A stretch of DNA of 40,462 nucleotides from Pseudanabaena sp. M53BS1SP1A06MG (GCA_020404105.1 JADBWH010000118.1:1-40462), one strand, 5' to 3'; positions 8,017 to 17,257 are shown, counted from the first letter of the stretch. Numbers and translations: made by a program. Notes: generated by a model from the sequence alone, not told the origin.

Positions 8017-8805
8017 AGTCTTGAAATAGGGCTGATAATGGCTCATAGCTTGATAATCAAGCTGCCATACAGATGATGGCTCTAACTCATGTTTGATGTA
8101 GCGCGAAGTTTGCACCACCCAACCCGATAGATATTGAGGATCGGGAAGATGGATCTGATCAATAATCTGAGACTCAACTTTAACTTGCCAAGGTTTTGGT
8201 GTAGAACCCCATAGGCTAGATTCAACTTTGCCATCTTGTTCTAATACGCGAAATCTTAGTTGTAAGGGGATGGAACTATGATTACGAACTATTAAGTCTT
8301 TGTAACCATAAGCTACGGCAGCATCTTGCCCCAATGTGTAAAACCTTGATTCTCCATAGGCATCGATGCTATGGCAATGTCTTTCTAAAACCTGACAGCC
8401 AGCATAAAGCAATGTATTAAAAATATTGGTAGCAACTAAACATAAGCCACCACCTACATCAGTAAGCACTCGCCCACGCACAAACACTGGAGCATCTCGA
8501 AATCCATTGGATTTGCTAGGATTACCAACGCGATCGCTAAAGCTGAAGATCTTATTAGGAGCAAGGTTCAGTCCATCAATTCTTTGAGCAGCTAGTTGGA
8601 GGTTCCAAATTCGATTAGCTCTAATTTCTGCCGTACCTCGATCAGGAATTGGATTACTAGTTTCTATCCATTTATGAGGATACTGATCTGTATCATATTG
8701 ATTTTGCTGTCTAGCATAGTAAAAAGGATATCCCTTAGCTAGAGATTTTGCATACTTTAGGCTATTGCGAATTGGCTTTTTAAAAGCGTGCCAGACTTGC
8801 TGCAT
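8014..8805 (-). CDS. VanW family protein
   Basis: A 263-residue protein with the VanW core: FSFSDRVG (87-94), the glycine triplet DVGGGLCLVATNIFN (116-130), then ERHCHS (141-146) and a G-x-DAAVAYGYKDLIVRN segment. VanW was named from vancomycin-resistance clusters but its role is not established; it is common in organisms with no such resistance, so no resistance is implied. No signal peptide is obvious. It is convergent with pirin. The start is the first Met and is plausible; no strong ribosome site is visible. Confidence 0.85.
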   Translation of the reverse strand: MQQVWHAFKKPIRNSLKYAKSLAKGYPFYYARQQNQYDTDQYPHKWIETSNPIPDRGTAEIRANRIWNLQLAAQRIDGLNLAPNKIFSFSDRVGNPSKSNGFRDAPVFVRGRVLTDVGGGLCLVATNIFNTLLYAGCQVLERHCHSIDAYGESRFYTLGQDAAVAYGYKDLIVRNHSSIPLQLRFRVLEQDGKVESSLWGSTPKPWQVKVESQIIDQIHLPDPQYLSGWVVQTSRYIKHELEPSSVWQLDYQAMSHYQPYFKT

Positions 8806-9242
8806 ATTCTAAAATCTCATAGTTCTAAAATATGAGGATAGACTAAATCCTCAGCTAAAAATATAGCTATTATCCAGTGTATTATAAAGAGAGAGAATGT
8901 TGGTAGAAAGCACCGCTATTCTTTTTTGGGGTTACAAGAGACGGCAGCTGTATTATTAATTTTCATATAAGTAGCTAAACATAAGTAAACTAAAAACCCA
9001 GAATTTTGTTCCGCCCGCTTAGCGGACGGAACAAAATTCTGGTTTGGGTTTTAATTAAGTAGAGCTACTTAATAGATCGCCATAGATCGTCTATGATAAA
9101 TCCCTAAAGTATTAAGATAATTCTTCTTTAAGTTCAGGGATACTTTGCAAAATGTTGGACAATCGACATGAAATCGTTACAATACTTGCAACGAGGTACT
9201 AAGTATACTTCGTATCAAAATATCTAGAGACCTGTAATAACT
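8806..9242. other. Intergenic region with a hairpin repeat
   Basis: 437 bp between divergently oriented VanW and murG. It holds a hairpin repeat at about 8992-9052 and, nearer murG, an AT-rich stretch with a TAAGTATACT box around 9200 that could serve as a promoter. Nothing else coding was seen. Confidence 0.45.
8992..9052. repeat. Imperfect palindrome with GCTTAGC core
   Basis: Arms of about 22 bp (CCAGAATTTTGTTCCG…) pair with a single mismatch around CCGCTTAGCGG, with partly matching AAAACCC/GGGTTTT ends. It resembles in design, not in arm sequence, the hairpins at 4949, 32223 and 34299. Confidence 0.7.
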
Positions 9243-10382
9243 GTGGGCACAACTAATCAAAACGACAACCAACTGAATCTACAATCGCCGGATTTACAGT
9301 CATTAAAGAAGCATAAAATTGTATTAACTGGTGGTGGTACTGCTGGTCACGTTAGCCCCAATCTTGCTTTAATTCCTGCCCTTACAGCCGATAATTGGGA
9401 AATTTTTTATATCGGCTCTAGTAATGGGCTTGAGAAGCAGCTTGTTGCAGAGGTGGGACTTCCCTACTACGGCATCTCTTCAGGGAAATTGCGTCGTTAT
9501 TTTTCTTGGCAGAACTTCATCGATCCTTTCAAAGTGATTAAAGGCATATTTGATGCTTACGGGGCGATCGCCAAAATTAAGCCTCAAGTTGTGTTTTCTA
9601 AAGGCGGCTTTGTGACAGTGCCTGTGATTTTAGCGAGTTGGTTGCAACGGATTCCTGTAATTATCCATGAATCCGATTTTTCTTCAGGTTTAGCTAATCG
9701 ACTCTCACTTCCATTTGCCACTAAGGTCTGCGTTACTTTCCCTGAAACTGCTAAGAACTTAGCAAAATATGGCTCTAAAGTGCAGCATACAGGATTGCCA
9801 ATCCGCCCTGATATTCGTAATGGCAAGGCTGATCGAGGAAGAGATTTTTGTGGCATTTACGGAGACTTGCCAGTTCTATTTGTCGTGGGTGGTAGTACTG
9901 GTTCTGCCAAAATTAATTTGGTGGTGCGATCGATTTTGGATATACTTACGCAAAAGTATCAAGTAGTTCATGCCTGTGGCAAGGGACATCTTGATCCTAA
10001 TCTCAAAGATTATCCGCGCTATTGTCAATTTGAATATTTAGGAACGGAGTTGGCGGATGTTTTGGCAATGGCGGATTTAGTGGTATCTAGATCGGGCGCT
10101 AATGCCATATTTGAGTTTCTAACTTTACGCAAGCCGAATTTATTAATTCCCCTTTCAAAACTATCCAGTCGTGGTGATCAGATTTTGAATGCAAAGTCTT
10201 TTCAATCACGTGGCTATAGTGCCGTTCTCTTTGAAGAAGATTTAACCAGTGAGAGTTTATTAAATGCGATCGCTGATTTAGATCAGCGTCGTGATGAATA
10301 TATTCAAAATATGAGCCAAAGCAAGGATAATCGTGCGATCGCCCAAATTGTGGATTTAATCAAATCTTTTTCCGAAAAATAA
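9243..10382 (+). CDS. murG: MurG-like UDP-GlcNAc:undecaprenyl-PP-MurNAc-pentapeptide transferase (Firmicutes-like type)
   Basis: A 379-residue GT28 glycosyltransferase that adds GlcNAc to lipid I to form lipid II at the inner face of the plasma membrane. The N-terminal glycine loop is LTGGGTAGHVSPN (28-40) and the C-terminal domain carries SRSGANAIFEFLTLRKPNLLIPL. The phrase GIPYYGISSGKLRRYF-like and the loop sequence are typical of Firmicutes MurG; most cyanobacterial MurG proteins I know read GTGGHLFPA instead. This may be a second or horizontally acquired copy. The GTG start gives about 22 extra N-terminal residues and lacks a clear Shine-Dalgarno, so the true start could be later. The 3' end overlaps the convergent channel gene by 23 bp. 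Confidence 0.8.
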   Translation: MGTTNQNDNQLNLQSPDLQSLKKHKIVLTGGGTAGHVSPNLALIPALTADNWEIFYIGSSNGLEKQLVAEVGLPYYGISSGKLRRYFSWQNFIDPFKVIKGIFDAYGAIAKIKPQVVFSKGGFVTVPVILASWLQRIPVIIHESDFSSGLANRLSLPFATKVCVTFPETAKNLAKYGSKVQHTGLPIRPDIRNGKADRGRDFCGIYGDLPVLFVVGGSTGSAKINLVVRSILDILTQKYQVVHACGKGHLDPNLKDYPRYCQFEYLGTELADVLAMADLVVSRSGANAIFEFLTLRKPNLLIPLSKLSSRGDQILNAKSFQSRGYSAVLFEEDLTSESLLNAIADLDQRRDEYIQNMSQSKDNRAIAQIVDLIKSFSEK

Positions 10383-12963
10383 TAATAGTCCTATCACTAT
10401 TGCGAGCAATCGATTCAGGAATATTGCCATGAATCATCTGTTGCAAAAAACCTTCATGACTTGCACCAAGCATGATCACATCACTGCGTTGTTGATTGGC
10501 TAGGTCTACGACGGCATCAGCAACTGATTTCGCACAAACGGAAATCTTACCAACGGAAAATCGTAGAGATTTGTAGAGTGCATCAGCACACTTTTCAAGT
10601 TGACTCGATTCATAATCTTTGTCATGGGGCGAAAATACTTGACAGAGATGAATTTCGGGATAAGGAGAAAGATGAATTAATGCAGGAAGGATGCATAATA
10701 CATTTTCGGTGTTGGAACCACCAGAGATGAGAATCAACCAACGATTAAAAGAAATATTCGGCTTTTTAAATTCCTGTTTAAAGGGATTAAATTTTTGGAG
10801 GTGATCGCTGAATTTTACTAGCATCACATCACAATTTATCTGCTGTACCACTGTATCCACGATATCACCAATAATTCGCTCAGCGGATAAGGACTTTCCT
10901 TGCCAGCCAATTACTAGCAGATCATTATCGCGATCGCCAGCGACTTCTAAAATAACTTGACTGATATCATGGGCAACTCGCACCTGTGTATGCAGAGACA
11001 CCTGTTTTAATTCCGCCGACACCGTAGCCGTTTGAAAAAGTTCCAAACTCGGATTTAAATCAATGGAAGTCTCCGATAGAGATAGATGGGGTGCGAGAGT
11101 AATTATATGCAGACATTCTAATTCGTAGTTACGTGCCTCAGCGATCGCTAACCCAATTTCAATTAAGTAGGGCGCGGTCTGAGGATTGCTTAAGGGCAAG
11201 AGCAATCTTCCTTTGCCTGTGGCAGTACCACGTCGCTGATAAACCAGATAGGAAGGCTTTGTAGTTTGAGGACTGACTCCCCGTAAGCGCTTAGCTTGAG
11301 CGCGGAGAATATCACTGCGAGTGATAATTCCTACCATTTTATGGCGATCAACCACTGGCAAGCGGGACAACTTGTAATAGGAAAGCAAATAAAGAACTTG
11401 AGAGAGACTTTCATCTGGACTAACGGTAATCGGTTTGGTGGTCATAATTTGTGAAATCTGCATATCACCCGATAGCTTTCTCTCGCTCACTTTGCCCAAA
11501 TCTATTTGCGTGATGATGCCTACTAATTCGTCATCAGCTACTACAGGAAAGCCACGATGACTTGATCGCCCAAAAAACTGTATTGCCTCATCGATACTCA
11601 TTTGTTCAGACAAAGCCTCCACTTGACGCTGCATCACATCTAACGCCCGCATTCCATCCCATAGTCCCTCGGTGACAATTTCTGTTTGTAAGTAAATCCC
11701 CTTGAGTTCCAATAAGCGCGTATACAAAGAGTTGGGTGCATATTTCTCAGCACAGAGATAGGCAACGACGCTCGTAATCATCAATGGCAAGATGATATTA
11801 AAATCCATCGTGATCTCAAACACAATCACAAATGCAGTAATGGGAACCTTTGCCACTGCCCCAAAAAATGCGCCCATTCCCGAAAGAGAATAGGTTGCAA
11901 GGGTTCCAATGCCTAAGAAAGAATGCTCTAAATTCCCCACCAATGAACCTAATGCTGCCCCTAAAATCAAACTCGGTACAAATAAGCCCCCCGGAGTCTC
12001 CGCACTACAAGCAATCAGAGTCAGGATAAAGCGCACTACAAAAGCTCCTGCCGTAATCTGCCAGTCTGATTGCCCCATCGCTAAAAATAGCTGTAAGCCA
12101 GAACTATCACGGAAGTCCATTGGTAGCATGGCGATCGCGATTCCCGAAAAACAACCAGCGATCGCAATCCGCCATGATAATCCCATCCGAAAGGTTTGGC
12201 GATTCCATCTGGTCACGTTAATCACGCTGTTGTTAAACAGAGCCGCAAACCAACCAACTAATATCCCCAGCAATAGCAAAAATGGAATCTCTTGAGCCGA
12301 GAACTGTACTTGTGGAATGGTTGGGCTTAATCCCTGACCCGTCAAGATTCGTGAAACTACGCCGCCAATAAATGAGGCAAGAATTGCTGTTCCCAAAGTC
12401 AAGCTAGAAACATCATGCAGCAATTCTTCGATCACAAATAGCACCCCTGCGATCGGTGCATTAAATCCTGCGGCGAGTCCTGCGGCAGCTCCTGCGGCGA
12501 TCAGTTGACGCTGATATTCGGGCGAGTTGGGAATCCATTGGCTGACCTGTCCTGCGATCGCTGCCCCAATTTGCACTGTAGGACCCTGCCGACCAAGGGC
12601 TAAGCCTGAACCAAGAGATAAAACCGTGCTAGCTAACTTCACAAGTGCCACTCGAAAATTCAGTGCCACTGGGATATATCCAAGAGCCGCCTTAACTTGG
12701 GGAATGCCACTCCCTGAAGCCTCCGTAGCAAATTTTTCAATCAAGAATCCCGATAGAAATCCCCCAGTTAGCCCAATCAAAGGTAATGCAATCCAAGCAG
12801 GCATTTCTTGGGCAATATGGACGCGCCATCCCCCTAGCCAACCAATGCCCAGTCTGAGCACTACGGCTGCTAAGCCTGCCACTAAACCAATTAGGCAAGC
12901 TTCGATAATGGCTAACCTTTTGGGATTTAGCCATGTTTGCAACGCTGGTATTCCTAAAGCCAT
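10360..12963 (-). CDS. ClC-type chloride channel/transporter with CBS pair and two USP domains
   Basis: An 867-residue protein. Residues 1-415 are the ClC membrane domain: GSGIP (84-88), GRQGP (124-128), the inner Glu pair FVIEE (near 180), and GGLFVP (325-330). Two CBS domains follow (about 443-560), then two universal-stress (UspA-like) domains (about 585-720 and 735-867). In ClC exchangers the third residue of the GRxGP loop is the gating glutamate; here it is Gln126. The tyrosine that normally completes the anion site is Phe388. Both changes suggest uncoupled or channel-like transport. I chose the ATG at 12963, five bases after the EamA stop; the longer frame from 13164 would lie inside the EamA gene. 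Confidence 0.85.
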   Translation of the reverse strand: MALGIPALQTWLNPKRLAIIEACLIGLVAGLAAVVLRLGIGWLGGWRVHIAQEMPAWIALPLIGLTGGFLSGFLIEKFATEASGSGIPQVKAALGYIPVALNFRVALVKLASTVLSLGSGLALGRQGPTVQIGAAIAGQVSQWIPNSPEYQRQLIAAGAAAGLAAGFNAPIAGVLFVIEELLHDVSSLTLGTAILASFIGGVVSRILTGQGLSPTIPQVQFSAQEIPFLLLLGILVGWFAALFNNSVINVTRWNRQTFRMGLSWRIAIAGCFSGIAIAMLPMDFRDSSGLQLFLAMGQSDWQITAGAFVVRFILTLIACSAETPGGLFVPSLILGAALGSLVGNLEHSFLGIGTLATYSLSGMGAFFGAVAKVPITAFVIVFEITMDFNIILPLMITSVVAYLCAEKYAPNSLYTRLLELKGIYLQTEIVTEGLWDGMRALDVMQRQVEALSEQMSIDEAIQFFGRSSHRGFPVVADDELVGIITQIDLGKVSERKLSGDMQISQIMTTKPITVSPDESLSQVLYLLSYYKLSRLPVVDRHKMVGIITRSDILRAQAKRLRGVSPQTTKPSYLVYQRRGTATGKGRLLLPLSNPQTAPYLIEIGLAIAEARNYELECLHIITLAPHLSLSETSIDLNPSLELFQTATVSAELKQVSLHTQVRVAHDISQVILEVAGDRDNDLLVIGWQGKSLSAERIIGDIVDTVVQQINCDVMLVKFSDHLQKFNPFKQEFKKPNISFNRWLILISGGSNTENVLCILPALIHLSPYPEIHLCQVFSPHDKDYESSQLEKCADALYKSLRFSVGKISVCAKSVADAVVDLANQQRSDVIMLGASHEGFLQQMIHGNIPESIARNSDRTIIIFRKKI

Positions 12964-12968
12964 AAAAA

Positions 12969-13901
12969 TCACTGAATTTGACGGTTTGCACCAAGGGAAA
13001 TCACCATCGAGCCTAATACAACAGCGATCGCACCTAGATAACCTAGCCAGCTTAAAGGCGAAGGTGGCAAGAACTGCGGTACAAAATTGGGTAAGATTGC
13101 CGAAGCGATTAAAGTCACAAGGGGCGCAAGGGTAATCACTGCACTCACCCGTGAGGCTTCCCAATGTTCAAGAGCCGCAGCAAATGCGCCATAGGCAATC
13201 AAGGTATTCAATGCACAAAAAATCAGTGCTGCTAGAGGTAATGCTGAGAGGGTGAGAACTCTTTGCGGATGTGCCATTGGTGCTAATAAGGTAGAGGCAC
13301 TGAGATATAGACATAGCAATACTGAGGCTGAGGGGAGATTCAGTAAGAGTTGTTTTTGGGCTAGTCCATAAAATGCCCAAACGATCGCCCCTAATATGAG
13401 CAGAGCATTGCCCCACATATAGGTATCAAAACTGGTAATTAGCGATTGCAATTGGTCATGGGAAAAAAGCAACAAACCGCAAACAAGAATCGCGACACCG
13501 CCCCATTGTTTATAGTTATATTTCTCCTTAAAAATGACTAGGGAAGCCATCCCCATAATTACAGGTGCGATTTGGGTAATAACCTGAGCATTATTTGCGG
13601 AGGTTTTGCCTACCCCGATTAAGAACAAAACATAGTTCATCGTTAGTCCACAAACGGCAACTAAGAAAATGGGTAGAGAAACTTTGCGTAGTTGTTGCCA
13701 CGTTGGTAATTTATGGCGTAAAGCGAGGTATCCCCCTAGCAAAATCCCTGAGACCGTAAAGCGAAACCAAGTAACTGTAAATGGATCTAGCTCCTTTAGG
13801 ACTATCTTGAGCGCGATCGCCAGTAATCCCCAGAGCAAAACTGTAAGCAGTGATAGAGCCAACCCTAAACGCGATCGCCCAGAAACTTGATGTAGAGGCA
13901 T
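12969..13901 (-). CDS. EamA/DMT-family transporter
   Basis: A 310-residue membrane protein with about ten hydrophobic segments in two similar halves, the pattern of drug/metabolite transporters (EamA repeat). The N-terminal half starts with LLTVLLWGLLAIALK and the second begins around YMWGNALLILGAIVWAF. The substrate cannot be predicted. It ends five bases before the ClC start, so the two are probably cotranscribed. A strong hairpin lies just upstream and probably isolates it from the gene at 13955-14218. Confidence 0.85.
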   Translation of the reverse strand: MPLHQVSGRSRLGLALSLLTVLLWGLLAIALKIVLKELDPFTVTWFRFTVSGILLGGYLALRHKLPTWQQLRKVSLPIFLVAVCGLTMNYVLFLIGVGKTSANNAQVITQIAPVIMGMASLVIFKEKYNYKQWGGVAILVCGLLLFSHDQLQSLITSFDTYMWGNALLILGAIVWAFYGLAQKQLLLNLPSASVLLCLYLSASTLLAPMAHPQRVLTLSALPLAALIFCALNTLIAYGAFAAALEHWEASRVSAVITLAPLVTLIASAILPNFVPQFLPPSPLSWLGYLGAIAVVLGSMVISLGANRQIQ

Positions 13902-13917
13902 TGAAGTTGGTACTTAT

Positions 13918-13956
13918 AAAATCAAAGGTGAGTGTAAAACACTCACCTTTGATTTT
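13918..13956 (-). terminator. Intrinsic terminator-like hairpin (18-bp stem)
   Basis: A perfect stem AAAATCAAAGGTGAGTGT with a three-base loop. It begins inside the stop codon of the 87-residue gene and ends in TTTT on the minus strand. It lies 17 bp before the EamA start. The GGTGAG stem sequence recurs in hairpins at 17258, 18328 and 19005. Confidence 0.75.
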
Positions 13957-14218
13957 ACGAAAACATTTCAACGCTAGAGGAGTAAATTGGCTCGACATGG
14001 ATGGCAATAACTCGCTTGGGTCGCACTAGCAAAATTTCATTTAGCTCTGCCTTAACAGGAATGGGCATGAGATCATCCTCATTTGCCTTTGCCTTAAATT
14101 GCGACGCATACCAAGTTTTGACTTCTTCGATTGTGGTAAATCTAGTTATAACTTCTTGCCCACCTTCTAGCTTTAAATGCACGATGTATTCATTAGGCTT
14201 TCTGGGTTCTCTCGGCAT
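13955..14218 (-). CDS. Conserved cyanobacterial hypothetical protein
   Basis: An 87-residue soluble protein that starts MPREPRKPNEYIVHLKLEGG and contains a T-x-E-EVKTWYASQF segment. I recognise the type as a small cyanobacteria-restricted protein but know no function. Composition is ordinary and no membrane segment is seen. Its own hairpin terminator overlaps the stop codon. It is monocistronic on the minus strand, with the degenerate IS5-type element about 110 bp upstream. Confidence 0.7.
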   Translation of the reverse strand: MPREPRKPNEYIVHLKLEGGQEVITRFTTIEEVKTWYASQFKAKANEDDLMPIPVKAELNEILLVRPKRVIAIHVEPIYSSSVEMFS

Positions 14219-14327
14219 CTCGATCTACTCCGTCTAAATTTCGCGTAATCATGCTGAATTATATAGCAAATGCTAGTAGGGGCAATTCGTGAATTATCCA
14301 TTGCCCTTATAACCAAGGCTTAAAGTA

Positions 14328-15061
14328 TAGAACCCATTTGGTATCTTAGGAAGCTTTAGCAAGGCGCTTAAGCATAAATCAGATAAAGCAAAGGTGGATT
14401 CTGGCATTGATCCATCCAAGCATTAGAACGTTCGACAACCCAACGCATCGGAATGACCACAAAACCAGATATCCCCAAAGCCTGCTTCTGCTGCTTAGAC
14501 ATTTTCGGTGCCACCTTAAACCGAATCTTGGTCATAATTTGCGGGTAAATTGCTTCTAAAGACAGACTTGCCTTGGTGCAAAGGGTGAAGAATGGCAAAC
14601 CGAGAGCATCCGCGCCGAGATTTTTCTTGATCCCATTCGTGGCTTTGTAGGAGCAAAAAACTTTTGACTCAGTGCTTGCGTTACAGGTATTTTTGGTTGC
14701 TTTGGAATCGACGATGATTAAGGTTGTCAACTTTGGCTTTTTTTCTGCTTGTGCTCTTACTTGCTGGTGTAGTGCCGTCATGATTTCTCTCACTACTCCT
14801 GATGCTCTCCATTGCTTGTAGTGCCAATATACTGTGGAGTATGGGGGTAAATCTTTGGGTAAGTCTGCCCAATTACATCCATTTTTGAGTTGATAAAATA
14901 CTCCATCTAATATTTGTCGTTTTGTCCATGTTGGTGTATGGGTCTTCTTTTTCTTAGGCAACAGAGGTTCGATTATCTCCCACTCTTGATCGCTTAGGTT
15001 GCTGCTATATCCAATATTTACCTCCTTTTTCCTTTCTTTCTAAGATACCAAATGGGTTCTA
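14328..15061 (-). mobile_element. Degenerate IS5-family element (IS427-like), 734 bp
   Basis: The terminal inverted repeats TAGAACCCATTTGGTATCTT are identical at both ends (14328 and, complemented, up to 15061). They are flanked by TA on each side (14326-14327 and 15062-15063), consistent with a two-base target duplication. The element is shorter than expected because the transposase has lost an internal block and its C-terminal region. The intact ends could still be mobilised by a related transposase in trans. Confidence 0.85.
14368..15015 (-). pseudogene. IS5-family transposase with internal deletion
   Basis: The frame contains the DUF4096-type N-terminal domain (LSDQEWEIIEPLLP, NGCNWADLPKDLPPYSTVYWH) and the first catalytic Asp region (IIVDSKATKNT). 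After CTKASLSLE it jumps to IYPQIMTKIRF: roughly 40 residues including the second catalytic Asp region are deleted. The late WVVERSNAWM segment with the DDE Glu remains, then the sequence diverges (CQNPPLLYLIYA) and stops early. A textbook GGAGG lies upstream, but the codon at the right spacing is ATT (15013-15015), so the start codon also seems lost or rare. Confidence 0.85.
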
Positions 15062-15177
15062 TATTTAAGGGCTCTGGTTAGCTAATTTAGTAAACCCTAC
15101 CTAGACACAAAACAGATTACTATTTTTTGAGATATCCATCGCGTTAGCTACTTTAACGATGTTCTCTAAATTTTTAA

Positions 15178-15813
15178 ATGAACTATCTTTATTTGCATGG
15201 CTTTGCTTCTAGTCCCAATTCCTATAAAGCTACCTATATGCAGCGAAGGTTCACGGAATTAGGACTAACGTTGCATGTACCAGATCTGAATCTTACTGAT
15301 TTCTCCAAAGTTACCCTTTCGGATCAGCTAGCTTACCTCGATCGCACCTATCTCCAAAACCAAGAACCGATCGCTGTAATTGGCTCGAGTCTCGGTGGAT
15401 TTTTGGCTGTATTACTTGCGGCTCAAAATTCATTAGTACAGAAATTGGTCTTATTTGCTCCAGCTTTTGGCTTTGGCGATCGCATTACCCAAAACATCGG
15501 TGCAGAGAATATCGCGCAATGGGAGCAGGATGGCAGCCGCGAATTTTATCACTATGGCTTAAAACGTAATGTAAATTTACAATTTCAATTTTTAGTTGAT
15601 GCTCAAAAATATTCAGAAGCACAACTCACGCGATCGCTACCGATTCTGATCTTTCACGGCATCCATGATGAGGTTGTACCTGCATCTCTGAGCAGAGAAT
15701 TTGCCAAAAAGCGATCACAGGTAATCTTAAAATTACTCAATGATGATCATGCCCTTGGCAGTGATTTAATAAATATTTGGCAAGATACCAAACAATTCTT
15801 GGAAATCAGCTAG
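15178..15813 (+). CDS. YqiA/YcfP-type alpha/beta hydrolase (esterase)
   Basis: A 211-residue alpha/beta hydrolase of the YqiA type. The oxyanion segment is YLHGFASSPNSYKA (4-17), the nucleophile elbow is GSSLGG with Ser71, and the acid and base are Asp164 (HGIHDEVVP) and His191 (DDHALG). The triad is complete and length is close to family norm. E. coli YqiA acts on short acyl esters; the natural substrate is unknown. It is monocistronic, starting 117 bp after the IS5 remnant. A clear start Met is followed at once by the conserved strand. Confidence 0.85.
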   Translation: MNYLYLHGFASSPNSYKATYMQRRFTELGLTLHVPDLNLTDFSKVTLSDQLAYLDRTYLQNQEPIAVIGSSLGGFLAVLLAAQNSLVQKLVLFAPAFGFGDRITQNIGAENIAQWEQDGSREFYHYGLKRNVNLQFQFLVDAQKYSEAQLTRSLPILIFHGIHDEVVPASLSREFAKKRSQVILKLLNDDHALGSDLINIWQDTKQFLEIS

Positions 15814-15912
15814 AGTGTAAATACTCATTCCAAAGGGTAGTTTCCTTTGATACAAAATATCCGCTAGGATTTTAGACTAGCAGTTGCATTTAAGAATAAG
15901 GTTTAAAAACCG

Positions 15913-16680
15913 TTGAAAAATATCATCAAAACGCTGCAAGCCGACTTCAAGATCATTTTTGATCGCGATCCAGCCGCCCGTAATTGGCTAGAAGTCCTAT
16001 TATGCTACCCAGGACTCCATGCTATATGGCTCTATCGCTTTGCCCATTGGCTAAATATGCTCAAGCTTCCTGTGATCCCTCGGATGATCTCACAGATGGC
16101 AAGGTTCTTTACAGGCATTGAGATTCATCCTGGGGCAAGAATTGGTAAGGGAGCATTTATTGACCACGGTATGGGCGTAGTAATCGGAGAAACAGCGATC
16201 GTTGGTGAATATGTTTTGATTTACCAAGGTGTTACCCTTGGCGGTACGGGTAAAGAATCAGGCAAGCGTCATCCTACCCTTGGCGATAATGTGGTTATTG
16301 GTGCAGGAGCTAAAGTCCTTGGCAATATTGAAATTGGTAGTAATTCACGGATTGGTGCTGGCTCGGTGGTCATCAAATCTGTGCCTCCTGATTGCACTGT
16401 AGTTGGTATTCCTGGTCGAATTGTGCATCGTCATGGTGCCAAGGTTTCGGCACTCGATCATAGTCAAGTTCCCGATCCTGAAGGTGATGTTATTCGTTCT
16501 CTGATTGGACGTGTGGAGCAACTAGAGAGAAGTATTGAGTTGCATAGTTTACATCCTGTCAATAACTACATTATTGATTCAGAGTTACTCAAGAATGTCC
16601 GCCCCCGTCATCTCGTACCTTCAGATCATTTTGACCGTCATCAAGAGTATGAAGGTTTTTCTGAAGGTGGCGGCATTTAG
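15913..16680 (+). CDS. cysE: Serine O-acetyltransferase
   Basis: A 255-residue acyltransferase that converts serine and acetyl-CoA to O-acetylserine, the first step of cysteine synthesis. The N-terminal helical part has [19 protein letters not shown], followed by left-handed hexapeptide repeats (about 70-165). Catalytic Asp84 and His85 lie in [12 protein letters not shown], and the acetyl-CoA region is [18 protein letters not shown]. The C-terminal ~80 residues are a variable tail as in other cyanobacterial enzymes. The start is TTG; an AAGG lies about 12 bases upstream, and the next codons match the usual N-terminus, so I accept it. Confidence 0.9.
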   Translation: MKNIIKTLQADFKIIFDRDPAARNWLEVLLCYPGLHAIWLYRFAHWLNMLKLPVIPRMISQMARFFTGIEIHPGARIGKGAFIDHGMGVVIGETAIVGEYVLIYQGVTLGGTGKESGKRHPTLGDNVVIGAGAKVLGNIEIGSNSRIGAGSVVIKSVPPDCTVVGIPGRIVHRHGAKVSALDHSQVPDPEGDVIRSLIGRVEQLERSIELHSLHPVNNYIIDSELLKNVRPRHLVPSDHFDRHQEYEGFSEGGGI

Positions 16681-16849
16681 TCCTGCAATAAATTGAATTC
16701 TATAAGCCCTGCAATAAATTGCGGGCTAAGATCAAAAACCCGTTTCAACGTGTTGATTTTGATTTTTAAATTGATTTTGACTTAATTTATGGAGTCAGTT
16801 TTAACTGACTCTAGCTTTCAGCAAAGAAATTTATTTCTTGGTTTTTCTT

Positions 16850-17165
16850 AAACTGTACACTCTCATGCGTTTTGCTCCAAACGATCCTACTCAGAATCCA
16901 ATTGAGGATGTGTGGTAGCAAGCAAAGCGTTTTATCCGTCAGTACTATCACTTATAGCGGTTTTCAAATGAGTGTGTACTCATTTGAAAACAAAAAATCA
17001 GTCCCATTAAGAGTTTTGAGTTTTCATTTTGCCGTAGGCAAAATGAAAACCACTATACTAAAGAACTTTAACAATGTGAAGAGGTTATTTGAGTTAGTCA
17101 CTCATCTTCAAGTCTTTTGCTTTGAGAAGATTTTTAAGTATGGCTTTTTTCCACAACTCATTTAG
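16850..17165 (+). pseudogene. C-terminal remnant of an IS630-family transposase
   Basis: The frame TLMRFAPNDPTQNPIEDVW (16850-16915) contains the NPIE signature of IS630/Tc1 DDE transposases. A TAG follows the Trp, then QAKRFIRQYYHL. A 101-bp MITE interrupts at 16955-17055. Deleting the MITE and one TA joins HL to LKNFNNVKRLFELVTHLQVF in frame, which is the usual C-terminus. The N-terminal two thirds are absent. The very end merges into another repeat (17146-17178). Confidence 0.85.
16955..17055. mobile_element. 101-bp MITE with TA target duplication
   Basis: Terminal inverted repeats TAGCGGTTTTCA and TGAAAACCACTA (one mismatch) are flanked by TA at 16953-16954 and 17056-17057. Inside are two further hairpins (CAAATGAGT… and CATTTTGCC…). 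The TA duplication suggests mobilisation by an IS630/Tc1-type transposase, the same family as the gene it interrupts. Confidence 0.85.
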
Positions 17166-17257
17166 GATTGCTATATATATTTCTTTGGATGACTTTAAAC
17201 AGTTAACTTCTGAGTAAAAACGGCTACGAAAATTCAGCAAGTGCGCGAAGAGTATAG

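Noticed and set aside
12527-13135. 202-codon frame antisense to the ClC and EamA genes
   Set aside because: Proline-rich shadow translation of two well-supported genes.
12964-13164. N-terminal extension of the ClC protein to 934 residues
   Set aside because: The extra 67 codons lie wholly within the EamA gene on the same strand and do not look like a ClC N-terminus.
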